The position numbers and the translations under genes are program-made. Shown piece by piece: positions 54,077-62,090 of a DNA stretch of 64,000 nt; the first letter of the stretch is position 1, and each line of letters starts with the position of its first letter. Location of the stretch: contig NZ_OZ026542.1 of NCBI RefSeq assembly GCF_964020115.1, positions 2,559,436 through 2,623,435 of the forward strand, written 5' to 3'. This stretch comes from Candidatus Regiella endosymbiont of Tuberolachnus salignus (GTDB taxonomy: Bacteria; Pseudomonadota; Gammaproteobacteria; Enterobacterales; Enterobacteriaceae). The notes under the pieces were generated by a model that saw only the letters and a program-made list of their open reading frames with translations, was not told the DNA's origin and did no database searches.

Positions 54077-54280
54077 GTTACCCCCCCGGAAAAACTACTC
54101 ACTCCTTACAGTGTCGTGCTGTTTTAAGGATTAATCTATCAGGTCTATACCTCATATTTTTTAATTATTGGGAATATCATCAAGAATTATTAGTTATTGG
54201 TGATAAGAATTTTTATTTATATTAGAAATGAGTAAAACAAATAAAGTATCATTTACTTTAAATAAATATAATTTATTAAT
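54077..54280. other. Upstream region of the AraC-type regulator
   Basis: Very AT-rich, no gene. Probably holds the promoter of the regulator-ssaG transcript. A family 1 element closes it at 54281. Confidence 0.4.
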
Positions 54281-54424
54281 TAGACCTCTTTCCAAACCGT
54301 AATTCGTTATGCGAAGTCAAGGCGCCCGGCGCACAGCAACCGGAGTGTACAAGCAGTACATGAGGATTGCGCGCACCGGGCAACGCAGGATTCGCGTCAC
54401 GTAGTAGGTTTGGAAAGAGCTCTA
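54281..54424. repeat. Family 1 short inverted-repeat element, copy D
   Basis: 144 bp from TAGACCTCTTTCCAAACCGT to GGTTTGGAAAGAGCTCTA. It overlaps the last codons and stop of the gene at 54397-54825. Confidence 0.88.
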
Positions 54425-54825
54425 TTCTTGTGTAGAGAAAAAACCAGCCAGTCATCACCATTATCGTCGGTAGACAATACTGCCCCTTTTTTCAAAAGTA
54501 TATTCATCAAGCGAACCCTTGTTTCATGTAGCTGCTGATTGAATACCTCTTTTATTATCATGCCTTTTATTTCCGTTATTTCATTCACTTCTCTGCTCAT
54601 GATACGAAGAAAAGCAAATAAACTCAGTAGCCCTGTCGCAGAAGGTGCTGCATTTTCTAAACGCGTTAATTCACAGATAATCAAACTATTTTTTTCAGTA
54701 CGAAAAATAATCTTATATTGTTTCAATACAAATTCGTAGCCCAATAATAGTTTACTCCCAAGAAAATAGGCAGGCTGTAAGGGTATTCTTTTCTGTTTCA
54801 AGAAATTGGCGATGGGATCGGTCAT
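54397..54825 (-). CDS. Small secretion-associated protein, LcrR/PcrR-like; end supplied by a mobile element
   Basis: 142 residues. KLLLGYEFVLKQYKIIFRTEKNSLIICE, ENAAPSATGLLSLFAFLR, MSREVNEITEIKGMI and the end DDWLVF remind me of the LcrR family of type III regulators, from memory only. It lies where SPI-2 has sseE. The final residues NRALSKPTT and the stop are encoded by a family 1 element, so the native end was altered. Probably still made, with a few foreign residues. Confidence 0.6.
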   Translation of the reverse strand: MTDPIANFLKQKRIPLQPAYFLGSKLLLGYEFVLKQYKIIFRTEKNSLIICELTRLENAAPSATGLLSLFAFLRIMSREVNEITEIKGMIIKEVFNQQLHETRVRLMNILLKKGAVLSTDDNGDDWLVFSLHKNRALSKPTT

Positions 54826-54836
54826 TATCTTCTCCT

Positions 54837-55188
54837 AAGAGGCTATTCGAAATCTTCTTGATCGACACGCAGACGAAGAAAAAAATGGACGAGAGAGAGC
54901 GAGAAAGCGCAGTTTACAGAACGTAAAGGCGTATATTTGAATCTATTTTTGACAAAAAATTGCTTGCAAAACCGTAGCCAGGGGGTGAAGTCAAGACGCA
55001 CGGCACACAGCAACCTACGCTAACATGCTAATGAGGATTGTGAGAGCACCGTGCAACGCAGAAATTCACACCACCTAGTCGGTTATGCAAGCAGTCAAAG
55101 TATCAGTGAGCACAAGATATACCCTTCGCCTTTGCAGCCGCCGCGTTGTTGGCTGCGGCAACTTCAAAGACGCAGGGTATAATTTCGA
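54837..55188. repeat. Nested composite: family 2 element interrupted by a family 1 variant and an ERIC-like element
   Basis: Family 2 pieces lie at 54837-54960, 55094-55117 and 55182-55188. Together they read in consensus order. They are split by a family 1-like element with ends TGCTTGCA/TGCAAGCA (54961-55093) and by a 64-bp ERIC-like element (55118-55181). It fills the gap between sseD and the LcrR-like gene. Confidence 0.75.
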
Positions 55189-55794
55189 CTAAGAAAGACG
55201 CATCGACGCAAGTATCTTTCCCATAACATCCACGAGACTTCTTGTATTGTTGAGCATTGCACTGACCACCTCAGTCGCATTATCTAGCAGCTTCCTGGCA
55301 GAATCAGCATATGACTGCGCATTTTTCATTTGTAACTCCCCTGCAAGCTGTGAAAGATTGGCTGAGCGTGTGTCATTTGATGCAAAATATTTACCGCTAC
55401 CTTCTATACTTTTCGCCCCCCCCATTCCTACTGCCATTCCAGCAGGGAATGATGAAAAAGGAAGCGTAAATAACGACAATAAGCCCCCACCAATCATTGT
55501 ACCAGCTTCAATGTTGGCCGCTGTCTTGTTCTCTTCAATGGCCTGTGCTTTATTTTCATATTCAGCCTCTACGATTTCCCAGCCTTGGCTTTGCTGTACT
55601 GCTCCGTAAACACGCATGATGTCACGCAGCTTCAGCATAAGGTCATTGAGCATGAGGATAAAACTAGACACACTGGCCATCACATCTTGACTGTCCATCA
55701 CATCCAGACCAGTGCCTATTTCATTGCTCTTGATACCATTATTATCTTTTGGCAAGCCAACGGATCCCACTGGATTTTGTATAACCTGTGACAT
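55189..55794 (-). CDS. sseD: Type III translocator, SseD/EspB-like (SctB)
   Basis: 201 residues (SseD 195). Central hydrophobic stretch IEAGTMIGGGLLSLFTLPFSS, flanked by helical regions; forms the small pore subunit in host membranes. The stop TAG abuts the truncated end of a family 2 element. A GGGGGG ribosome site precedes the ATG. Confidence 0.85.
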   Translation of the reverse strand: MSQVIQNPVGSVGLPKDNNGIKSNEIGTGLDVMDSQDVMASVSSFILMLNDLMLKLRDIMRVYGAVQQSQGWEIVEAEYENKAQAIEENKTAANIEAGTMIGGGLLSLFTLPFSSFPAGMAVGMGGAKSIEGSGKYFASNDTRSANLSQLAGELQMKNAQSYADSARKLLDNATEVVSAMLNNTRSLVDVMGKILASMRLS

Positions 55795-55804
55795 AATCCC
55801 CCCC

Positions 55805-57268
55805 TCATGCTATTGAATTAGCAATTTTTGTCTGTAGTAAGGCATATTGATTGTTATTGCTAAATGTTCTTTCGGTCAAATCAGCATAACTTTCAACGAT
55901 TTTTTTTAGCATTTTCTGATCTTGTTGTTTACTTCTTTCCGCTATGTCTAATTTATTTTGATCGAATTCTTGATTTAAAATCAGTTTTTGTATTTTTTCG
56001 GTAATATCGGCTGAGTCCCTTTTCAGTAGGCCGTTATGAATGGTCACAATGCTGCCACTGAAAAATCGTAAGTATGTTAACCATGTAAACACAATATTTT
56101 TCATGATCTTACCGCTCACCTTGGTCATTACTTTTTGCAATATCTTTTTTTCTATTTGCCCGGCGATTTCTTCTGCCGCTTCTTTGACTGCTTTTTTTGC
56201 GGTTCCCGTTATCACTTCTGCCATCGTTTTTTTTGTCGCACTGGCAAGTGCTTCCTTGAAAGCCTCTTGAGTGAAAGATTTAGTGACATCAACGATGACT
56301 AGCTCCGCCGTTTCCTGAGCAATAAAACGGGCGGTGGTATTGATAATTTGTTTCACTTCTTCTGTCGTGATGGTGTCACCTGCTTCTTTCGCCAGGTTAC
56401 CGAGCATTTCACTGGTTCCTGCTTTTAATGTTTCTTCTAGCGCCGGTTTGATCATATTACGAGCGACACCAATAAGCGCGCCGCCTTTAATTAGATCGAA
56501 AAGCATCGCAGTAATTTCAAGTCCTAGCTGTATCTCTCCTTCTTTTTCGATGAATTTTTTTAATTGCTCTTTATCGCCATAACCTAAGGCGAGACACATT
56601 TCTGCAGTACCTTTACTGATGCCCGCGCACCCGGCACCAATATAAGCAAGCCCTGCCGTTATCGCCGCAATCCCTGCCACGGCAGAAAGCCCCCCCGTTA
56701 ATACAGTACCAGCAAGTTCAGCCATCCCTTCAATCATCTTGCAAACACCCCACACGACTTCTGCCGCTCCGATGATCCAATCAAAAACAGCGGCACATAC
56801 CCCCGCTTTTTTAGCCTTTTCACCTTGTTCAACAGCCTTAGCAATTTGCTTTTGAAAATCTTCAACCTGTTGGTCGCGTAAAAAAACTTGTAAATCGCTC
56901 GAGCGGGTGATCACTTTACTCAATACGGCATTTGAGTCCTTGGTGAATTTCGCAATAAGCATCATAACTAAGATGTTGATCCGCATGGGGTTTAAATCGT
57001 TTAAAGAAACCGTTTCTTCATGATGACTAAAAAGATGATTTAACGCTTGTTGAGCGGCGTGCGCGGAAATTTTATCCGCTCGAGGATAGTCTAAGGGATT
57101 GTCTGTCTCACTCTCACTGGGTAGATAATGGTGGCCATCCAGGGCACTGAATTCTGCCCAGTGAGCTGAATGCAATTGATTGCTACGGCTGGTTGGAGCC
57201 GAGGATTTATCCTGATCGTTGATTTTTGCCCATTCAACGGAGGGTAACCTGGTATCTATCTGTCTCAT
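55805..57268 (-). CDS. sseC: Type III translocator, SseC-like (SctE)
   Basis: 487 residues (SseC 484). Two hydrophobic regions (about 160-215, GGLSAVAGIAAITAGLAYIG) and a long Thr/Ala/Glu-rich amphipathic C-terminus (TKKTMAEVITGTAKKAVKEA). Large pore-forming translocator. Strong GGAGG before ATG 57268. Translationally close to sseD (10 bases). Confidence 0.88.
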   Translation of the reverse strand: MRQIDTRLPSVEWAKINDQDKSSAPTSRSNQLHSAHWAEFSALDGHHYLPSESETDNPLDYPRADKISAHAAQQALNHLFSHHEETVSLNDLNPMRINILVMMLIAKFTKDSNAVLSKVITRSSDLQVFLRDQQVEDFQKQIAKAVEQGEKAKKAGVCAAVFDWIIGAAEVVWGVCKMIEGMAELAGTVLTGGLSAVAGIAAITAGLAYIGAGCAGISKGTAEMCLALGYGDKEQLKKFIEKEGEIQLGLEITAMLFDLIKGGALIGVARNMIKPALEETLKAGTSEMLGNLAKEAGDTITTEEVKQIINTTARFIAQETAELVIVDVTKSFTQEAFKEALASATKKTMAEVITGTAKKAVKEAAEEIAGQIEKKILQKVMTKVSGKIMKNIVFTWLTYLRFFSGSIVTIHNGLLKRDSADITEKIQKLILNQEFDQNKLDIAERSKQQDQKMLKKIVESYADLTERTFSNNNQYALLQTKIANSIA

Positions 57269-57369
57269 AATAAGACCTCCAATGCAGGGCGCTTTGACTT
57301 CGCACCACGAATGCCCTGGCAGCCGAAGGCAACTTCAAGGGCTTGTGGGTACAGCAGTCTTGCAAGCGT

Positions 57370-57813
57370 CTAATTCATCAACCCCCGTTCTGCTCTCTCA
57401 CGAATGTCTTTCATTTCTGGATGAACATGGCACCAGTTTAAGGCAGCCAGAAAGGCTTTTTTGGCATAACTTTGATTACCACAAGCGCTATAACACTCAC
57501 CAGCACAGCAGGCGGGCAACGGGTTATCAACACAAATCTGCCCTGCCCGACTGAAACAATAAATTGCCTGATGATACTCAGCAACCTGCTGATAACATTG
57601 CCCCAATGTTTGCCAATAGGAAAAATTCCAGTGGTCGAGGCGTATTAACAAATTAAGTAATGATTTAGCGCTTTCATACTCTCCACCCTCATACAATTGA
57701 AGACTGTACGCATATAATAAAGCTAAATCTTTAGGATCCATCTTCGCTAACATATGAAGAGAACCCCCATGACGCATAAAATTAACTAACACATCATTCA
57801 GTTGAGCGCTCAT
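57370..57813 (-). CDS. sscA: Translocator chaperone, SscA-like (SycD/LcrH type)
   Basis: 147 residues (SscA 157) with three TPR units: LALLYAYSLQLYEGGEYESA, FSYWQTLGQCYQQVAEYHQA and NPLPACCAGECYSACGNQSYA. Class II chaperone for SseC/SseD. A 101-base gap to sseC holds GC-rich sequence that looks like a degraded repeat. Confidence 0.9.
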   Translation of the reverse strand: MSAQLNDVLVNFMRHGGSLHMLAKMDPKDLALLYAYSLQLYEGGEYESAKSLLNLLIRLDHWNFSYWQTLGQCYQQVAEYHQAIYCFSRAGQICVDNPLPACCAGECYSACGNQSYAKKAFLAALNWCHVHPEMKDIRERAERGLMN

Positions 57814-57835
57814 CGTTATTTCCTTATTTTAAGCG

Positions 57836-58435
57836 CTAGTTAAGATTACGAATAATAGTACTAATCATGTCTCCACGCTGTTTTATATAGGAGCTCTCGT
57901 TACTGATGGTATTATTTAAATTTTGCAAAAGATTTTGCAGTTTTAGCTGATTTTGACTGGAGAGATCAGTAGAACGATTGGCCGCATTATCTAATGCATT
58001 TTTCACTGCCGTAAGTTCACCTTTATCAAGTTCACCAACGTGTTTACCTTTGTGTGTACAATCCTTGATGTAGTCAGTAATACTTTTATCACCTACTTTA
58101 ATCCCATGTGCATTCATAAAATCGATGATTTGTTTATCGAGAGCGAGGGTGGCGTCAGGGCTTGGATTTTTAGAAATCTTTGCAATCTTCGCGTCTACAT
58201 CATTACTCTCTTTTTGCTCGTCACGCGCCGTCGCCGTGTCATTCCGTATCTGGGCGTATAAATTGGTACTTAATGAGGCAAGAAAATTATAAATATCATT
58301 TAATGTATCAAGTGCATAATTATATACATCTTTATCATTCGAACTGGCGCTATCGGCGGCCATAGAAACATTTGGGTTAATAGAAGGAGCTTCTACATTG
58401 TTTTCACCCACATGCATATCAATGTTCATATTCAT
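57836..58435 (-). CDS. sseB: Type III filament/tip translocator, SseB/EspA-like (SctA)
   Basis: 199 residues (SseB 196). Helical N- and C-termini (VYNYALDTLNDIYNFLASLS; QNQLKLQNLLQNLNNTIS) framing a variable middle, as in EspA-type filament proteins. It should cap the needle and carry translocators to the host membrane. The stretch LSTNLYAQIRNDT is near the conserved SseB region. Confidence 0.85.
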   Translation of the reverse strand: MNMNIDMHVGENNVEAPSINPNVSMAADSASSNDKDVYNYALDTLNDIYNFLASLSTNLYAQIRNDTATARDEQKESNDVDAKIAKISKNPSPDATLALDKQIIDFMNAHGIKVGDKSITDYIKDCTHKGKHVGELDKGELTAVKNALDNAANRSTDLSSQNQLKLQNLLQNLNNTISNESSYIKQRGDMISTIIRNLN

Positions 58436-58484
58436 ATATACCTCTCTTAATAATTATTAAGTTAATAATTATTTGTAAATTTTC

Positions 58485-58775
58485 TTACTGTGTTGAAATA
58501 TGAAGATTATTTATATAAGTCTTGAGCTGTTTAAATTGAACTTTAAGGTCATTAACACAGGATTCTATCTGGGCTTTTTCTTTTTTTAAGCCACCTGGAT
58601 AGACCATTTTTAATTCTTCCATTCTTTTTTTTGCTTTTAGATCACCTTCCCCTGCTTGATTTAAAAAATGGATTTCTTGTTCTAATTTTTTGAATTTTTC
58701 GAGATCTTTTTTTAATTTCTCACATTGAGCATACATTTTGCCGACCATGATATTAGACTGTTCTTGCTTTTCCAT
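58485..58775 (-). CDS. sseA: SseB/SseD chaperone, SseA-like
   Basis: 96 residues (SseA 108), almost entirely charged helix. MEELKMVYPGGLKKEKAQIE and VQFKQLKTYINNL follow the C-terminal half of SseA (LFPQGVAG..., LFKQLEVRLKQLNA). First gene of the translocator block. The promoter for the block should lie just upstream, where ERIC-like sequence now begins about 170 bases away. Confidence 0.8.
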   Translation of the reverse strand: MEKQEQSNIMVGKMYAQCEKLKKDLEKFKKLEQEIHFLNQAGEGDLKAKKRMEELKMVYPGGLKKEKAQIESCVNDLKVQFKQLKTYINNLHISTQ

Positions 58776-58822
58776 CTTGACCTCGAAAAGTTTGCTTAAT
58801 TATTCTCCGTCCACTTAAAAGC

Positions 58823-58947
58823 CTAGTCCACTATCTTCATTTGGTCTTTTAATTTTATGTCATTTCTACCGAAATTGAGGAAAAGAATCAATTTATCACC
58901 TGATGGTATTTTATCGGGTATAACGGTTAATAAAAACAATGCTAGTA
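58823..58947 (-). pseudogene. Possible 3' end of a lost gene upstream of sseA
   Basis: Read on the minus strand, about 40 codons ending at TAG 58823 have protein-like composition (PDKIPSGDKLILFLNFGRND then IKLKDQMKIVD). The frame continues upstream only through the ERIC-like element at 58948. In SPI-2, ssaB-C-D-E lie at this place. I cannot match the fragment to any of them. Confidence 0.3.
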
Positions 58948-59068
58948 TATGCCCTTCGCCTTTGAAGTTGCCTTCAGCTGCCAGGGCGTGAGTCCCGATG
59001 AGCGTGGACATACCATGAGGGCGAGGGTGCGCAGTCAACAAGCGGCGGCTTCAAAGGCGAAGGGTATA
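58948..59068. repeat. ERIC-like element between sseA and feoB
   Basis: 121 bp from TATGCCCTTCGCCTTTGAAG to GGCTTCAAAGGCGAAGGGTATA-type end. A further half copy (CCTTGCCGTAACTCGAAATT to GGGGTATA) follows at 59103-59134. Confidence 0.85.
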
Positions 59069-59259
59069 CTGCTTGTACACTCCTGGGATTCGATTGATTA
59101 CCACCTTGCCGTAACTCGAAATTCATGGGGTATAGAGCGAAAATAGCCGATCAGTCGCAGGTTATGTCAATGACAAATCGAGCAATAATATAATTGTAAT
59201 TTAATATCTAACGATAGCAAATTTTATATTAATCAATTGAATTATAAAGAATAAATATA

Positions 59260-61566
59260 ATGATAACCATCGGTTTAATGGGGAATCCCAATACAGGAAA
59301 AAGTACATTATTCAACCAGCTCACCGGTTCCCGTCAGCGCGTAGGAAACTGGGCAGGGGTAACTGTTGAAAAAAAAGAAGGGCATTTTTCCACCACACAA
59401 CATAAAAAAATAACCTTGGTCGATTTGCCCGGCACCTACTCTCTTACCACGCTTTCCGAACAGACTTCAGTGGATGAACAAATCGCTTGCCGCTATATAT
59501 TAAGTGCTCAGGCTGATCTCGTGGTGAACGTGATCGATGCCGTTAATCTGGAACGTAATCTTTATCTGACGCTGCAATTAGTCGAATTAGGTATCCCTTG
59601 TATTGTTGCACTCAACATGCTGGATATCGCTCAGCGTCAACATATTAAAATTGATATTAATCAACTATCTAAACAATTAGGTTGCCCCGTCATTCCATTG
59701 ATTTCCTGCCGAGCGAGCGGTATCAAGGAATTAAAAAACAAGATTGATGAATGTTTAGTCAATAAAACAAAAAAGACTAAAAGTAAAATGCCGGTTGATT
59801 ATCCACCAGCATTGTTAGAAGAACTGGATAAATTGGCACAAGCCATGCCAGTATCAATCTCTATGCAACAGCGCACAGGGCTAGCGTTGCAAATACTCGA
59901 AGGGGATGTCCATGCTTTAGCGCATGCCGATATTCCTGCTAGTCTGTTGCTGAATGTGCATCAACGGTTAGCGCAATATGAAGATCTAGGATTACTGATT
60001 GCCGATGCTCGCTATCAAAGTATTGCAAAAATTTGTCGCGAGGTGGGTAATTCACAGCAAGCTGAGCCGCATCGCCTGACACAAAAACTAGATAGCATTA
60101 TCCTAAATCGCTGGTTAGGTGTCCCTATTTTCTTATTTATTATGTATTTAATGTTTGTTTTAGCCATTAATATTGGCGGGGCGTTCCAACCCATATTTGA
60201 TATAGGCTCGTCAGCGATTTTTATCCAGGGATTGCAATGGCTAGGTTATACACTTCATTTTCCTTCCTGGTTGACGGTTTTTCTCGCGCAGGGGGTGGGC
60301 GGAGGCATTAATACCATGCTACCTCTGGTGCCACAGATTGGTATGATGTATTTATTCCTTTCTTTTCTTGAAGATTCAGGTTACATGGCTCGAGCCGCAT
60401 TTGTGATGGATCGACTGATGCAAGCACTCGGGTTACCGGGTAAATCTTTTGTTCCTTTAATCGTTGGTTTTGGTTGTAATGTGCCGGCTATTATGGGCGC
60501 TCGTACTCTGGATGCAGCGCGAGAGCGTTTTATTACCATTATGATGGCACCCTTTATGTCATGTGGCGCACGATTAGCCATTTTTGCAGTATTTACTACA
60601 GCGTTTTTTAACCAAGGAGGCGCCAGTATTGTTTTCTCCCTTTACCTGTTAGGTATTGTCGTCGCCATTGCCACGGGATTAGCGCTGAAATATACCATTA
60701 TGCGAGGAGAAGTTACGCCCTTTGTTATGGAGTTACCTGTTTATCATGTGCCCCATATAAAAAGTTTATTATTGCAAACCTGGCAGCGATTAAAAGGCTT
60801 TGTGGTGAGAGCCGGTAAAGTGATCATTGCGGCTTGTATTGTAATTGGCGGATTGAACAGCTTCTCTTTTAACGGTCAACCCGTTGACAACATTAATGAC
60901 TCAGCACTGGCGTCGGTCAGTAAAACCCTAACCCCGCTTTTGATACCCATCGGCGTTCATCCTGATAATTGGCAAGCGACAGTAGGTTTAATCAGTGGAG
61001 CGATCGCTAAAGAAGTGGTGGTCGGTACACTGAATACACTGTACACGGCCGAAAAAATTAACAATGAATCCTTTGATGCCGAAAATTTTAACCTATTAGC
61101 ACAATTGGAAGAGGGATTACATGAAACGGCACAGGGGTTGAAAGATACCTTCAGTTTAAATGTATTATTGCACCCACTAGAAGCGAGTAAAGGAGAGGGT
61201 GAAATGGCCGCCGGTGCAATGGGGATCATGAGCAGTAAATTTGGCTCTAGTATTTCTGCTTACAGCTATCTTATTTTTGTTTTACTTTATGTCCCCTGTG
61301 TTTCTGTTATGGGCGCCATTGCTCGAGAAACCAGCCGTGGTTGGATGATATTTTCTATTTTATGGGGATTAAATCTTGCGTATTCACTGGCAACCCTGTT
61401 TTATCAAATTGCCACCTTTAGCCATCATCCGCAACAAAGTCTTATTATTATCGGCGTGGTTATGATTATTAATACATTAATTTTTTGGGGTTTGCGCCGC
61501 GCTCAATGTCGGATCACGCTGAAATTAGGGGATGAAGTTTATGGCCAGTCTACTACAGGTACGTGA
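59260..61566 (+). CDS. feoB: Ferrous iron transporter B
   Basis: Inner-membrane Fe2+ transporter. 768 residues (E. coli 773): G-domain with G1 GNPNTGKSTLFNQLTG, G3 DLPGTYSL and G4 NMLD, a helical spacer, then the membrane part with two Gate regions (RAAFVMDRLMQALGLPGKSF, GFGCNVPAIMGARTL, LYVPCVSVMGAIARE). feoA, normally just upstream, is absent: 59135-59259 is AT-rich without a frame. Confidence 0.96.
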   Translation: MITIGLMGNPNTGKSTLFNQLTGSRQRVGNWAGVTVEKKEGHFSTTQHKKITLVDLPGTYSLTTLSEQTSVDEQIACRYILSAQADLVVNVIDAVNLERNLYLTLQLVELGIPCIVALNMLDIAQRQHIKIDINQLSKQLGCPVIPLISCRASGIKELKNKIDECLVNKTKKTKSKMPVDYPPALLEELDKLAQAMPVSISMQQRTGLALQILEGDVHALAHADIPASLLLNVHQRLAQYEDLGLLIADARYQSIAKICREVGNSQQAEPHRLTQKLDSIILNRWLGVPIFLFIMYLMFVLAINIGGAFQPIFDIGSSAIFIQGLQWLGYTLHFPSWLTVFLAQGVGGGINTMLPLVPQIGMMYLFLSFLEDSGYMARAAFVMDRLMQALGLPGKSFVPLIVGFGCNVPAIMGARTLDAARERFITIMMAPFMSCGARLAIFAVFTTAFFNQGGASIVFSLYLLGIVVAIATGLALKYTIMRGEVTPFVMELPVYHVPHIKSLLLQTWQRLKGFVVRAGKVIIAACIVIGGLNSFSFNGQPVDNINDSALASVSKTLTPLLIPIGVHPDNWQATVGLISGAIAKEVVVGTLNTLYTAEKINNESFDAENFNLLAQLEEGLHETAQGLKDTFSLNVLLHPLEASKGEGEMAAGAMGIMSSKFGSSISAYSYLIFVLLYVPCVSVMGAIARETSRGWMIFSILWGLNLAYSLATLFYQIATFSHHPQQSLIIIGVVMIINTLIFWGLRRAQCRITLKLGDEVYGQSTTGT

Positions 61567-61792
61567 TGCCATAGCACTGAATGGCATGGCAGAAGCACGT
61601 CAACTCAGCTTACAGTTGACAATACCTCTACGGTTGGTGGAGGCTATGCTGGAACAATTAATAATGATGGGCAAAATCGAGCGCATTAAACAAAATAACC
61701 CCTGTCTCACCGGCAGCTGCAAAAGCTGTCCGGAAAGTTCAAAATGTGATCGCGTCATCTATCGGTTAAAAACCTATTCGACATCTTCTTAA
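61541..61792 (+). CDS. feoC: FeoC, ferrous iron transport regulator/stabiliser
   Basis: 83 residues (E. coli 78), winged helix (MASLLQVRDAIALNGMAEAR) plus the Fe-S cysteine motif CLTGSCKSCPESSKC. ATG 61541 overlaps feoB by 26 bases. The last residues (KTYSTSS) are read from a family 2 fragment that begins at about 61778, so the natural end has been replaced. Confidence 0.9.
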   Translation: MASLLQVRDAIALNGMAEARQLSLQLTIPLRLVEAMLEQLIMMGKIERIKQNNPCLTGSCKSCPESSKCDRVIYRLKTYSTSS

Positions 61793-61812
61793 GCGACGCT
61801 CAATTCCGGACT
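61778..61812. repeat. Family 2 fragment at the feoC 3' end
   Basis: AACCTATTCGACATCTTCTT followed by AAGCGACGCTCAA matches one end of family 2 elements. Confidence 0.65.
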
Positions 61813-61867
61813 TCTACGCCGGGGATCCCAGATATTTCCGTCACCCCAGTTTAAATCCTTTAATCTA

Positions 61868-61993
61868 TATACCCAATGAATTTCGAGTTACGGCAAGGCG
61901 GCAAGGACGACCGACCGATGAGCGTAGACAGGCTACGTGATTCGGCGAGCACACGCAGCTAACGCCGCCGTAACTTGAAAGGCAAAGGGTATA
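61868..61993. repeat. ERIC-like element after feoC
   Basis: 126 bp, nearly identical to 31302-31427. A second TATACCCTTTG directly follows, so an additional partial terminus is present. Confidence 0.88.
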
Positions 61994-62090
61994 TACCCTT
62001 TGCTTCATACCTCGCCAACAACCGTGATGAGAAGCGCTAAGTTATAAAAGTATTATACTCAAACATCATTATTCTTAGGCTAGTCATCAC

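Noticed and set aside
58823-59041. 72-residue minus-strand frame starting in the ERIC-like element
   Set aside because: The start lies in repeat DNA. Only the last 40 codons look protein-like, and these are listed as a possible relic, not a gene.
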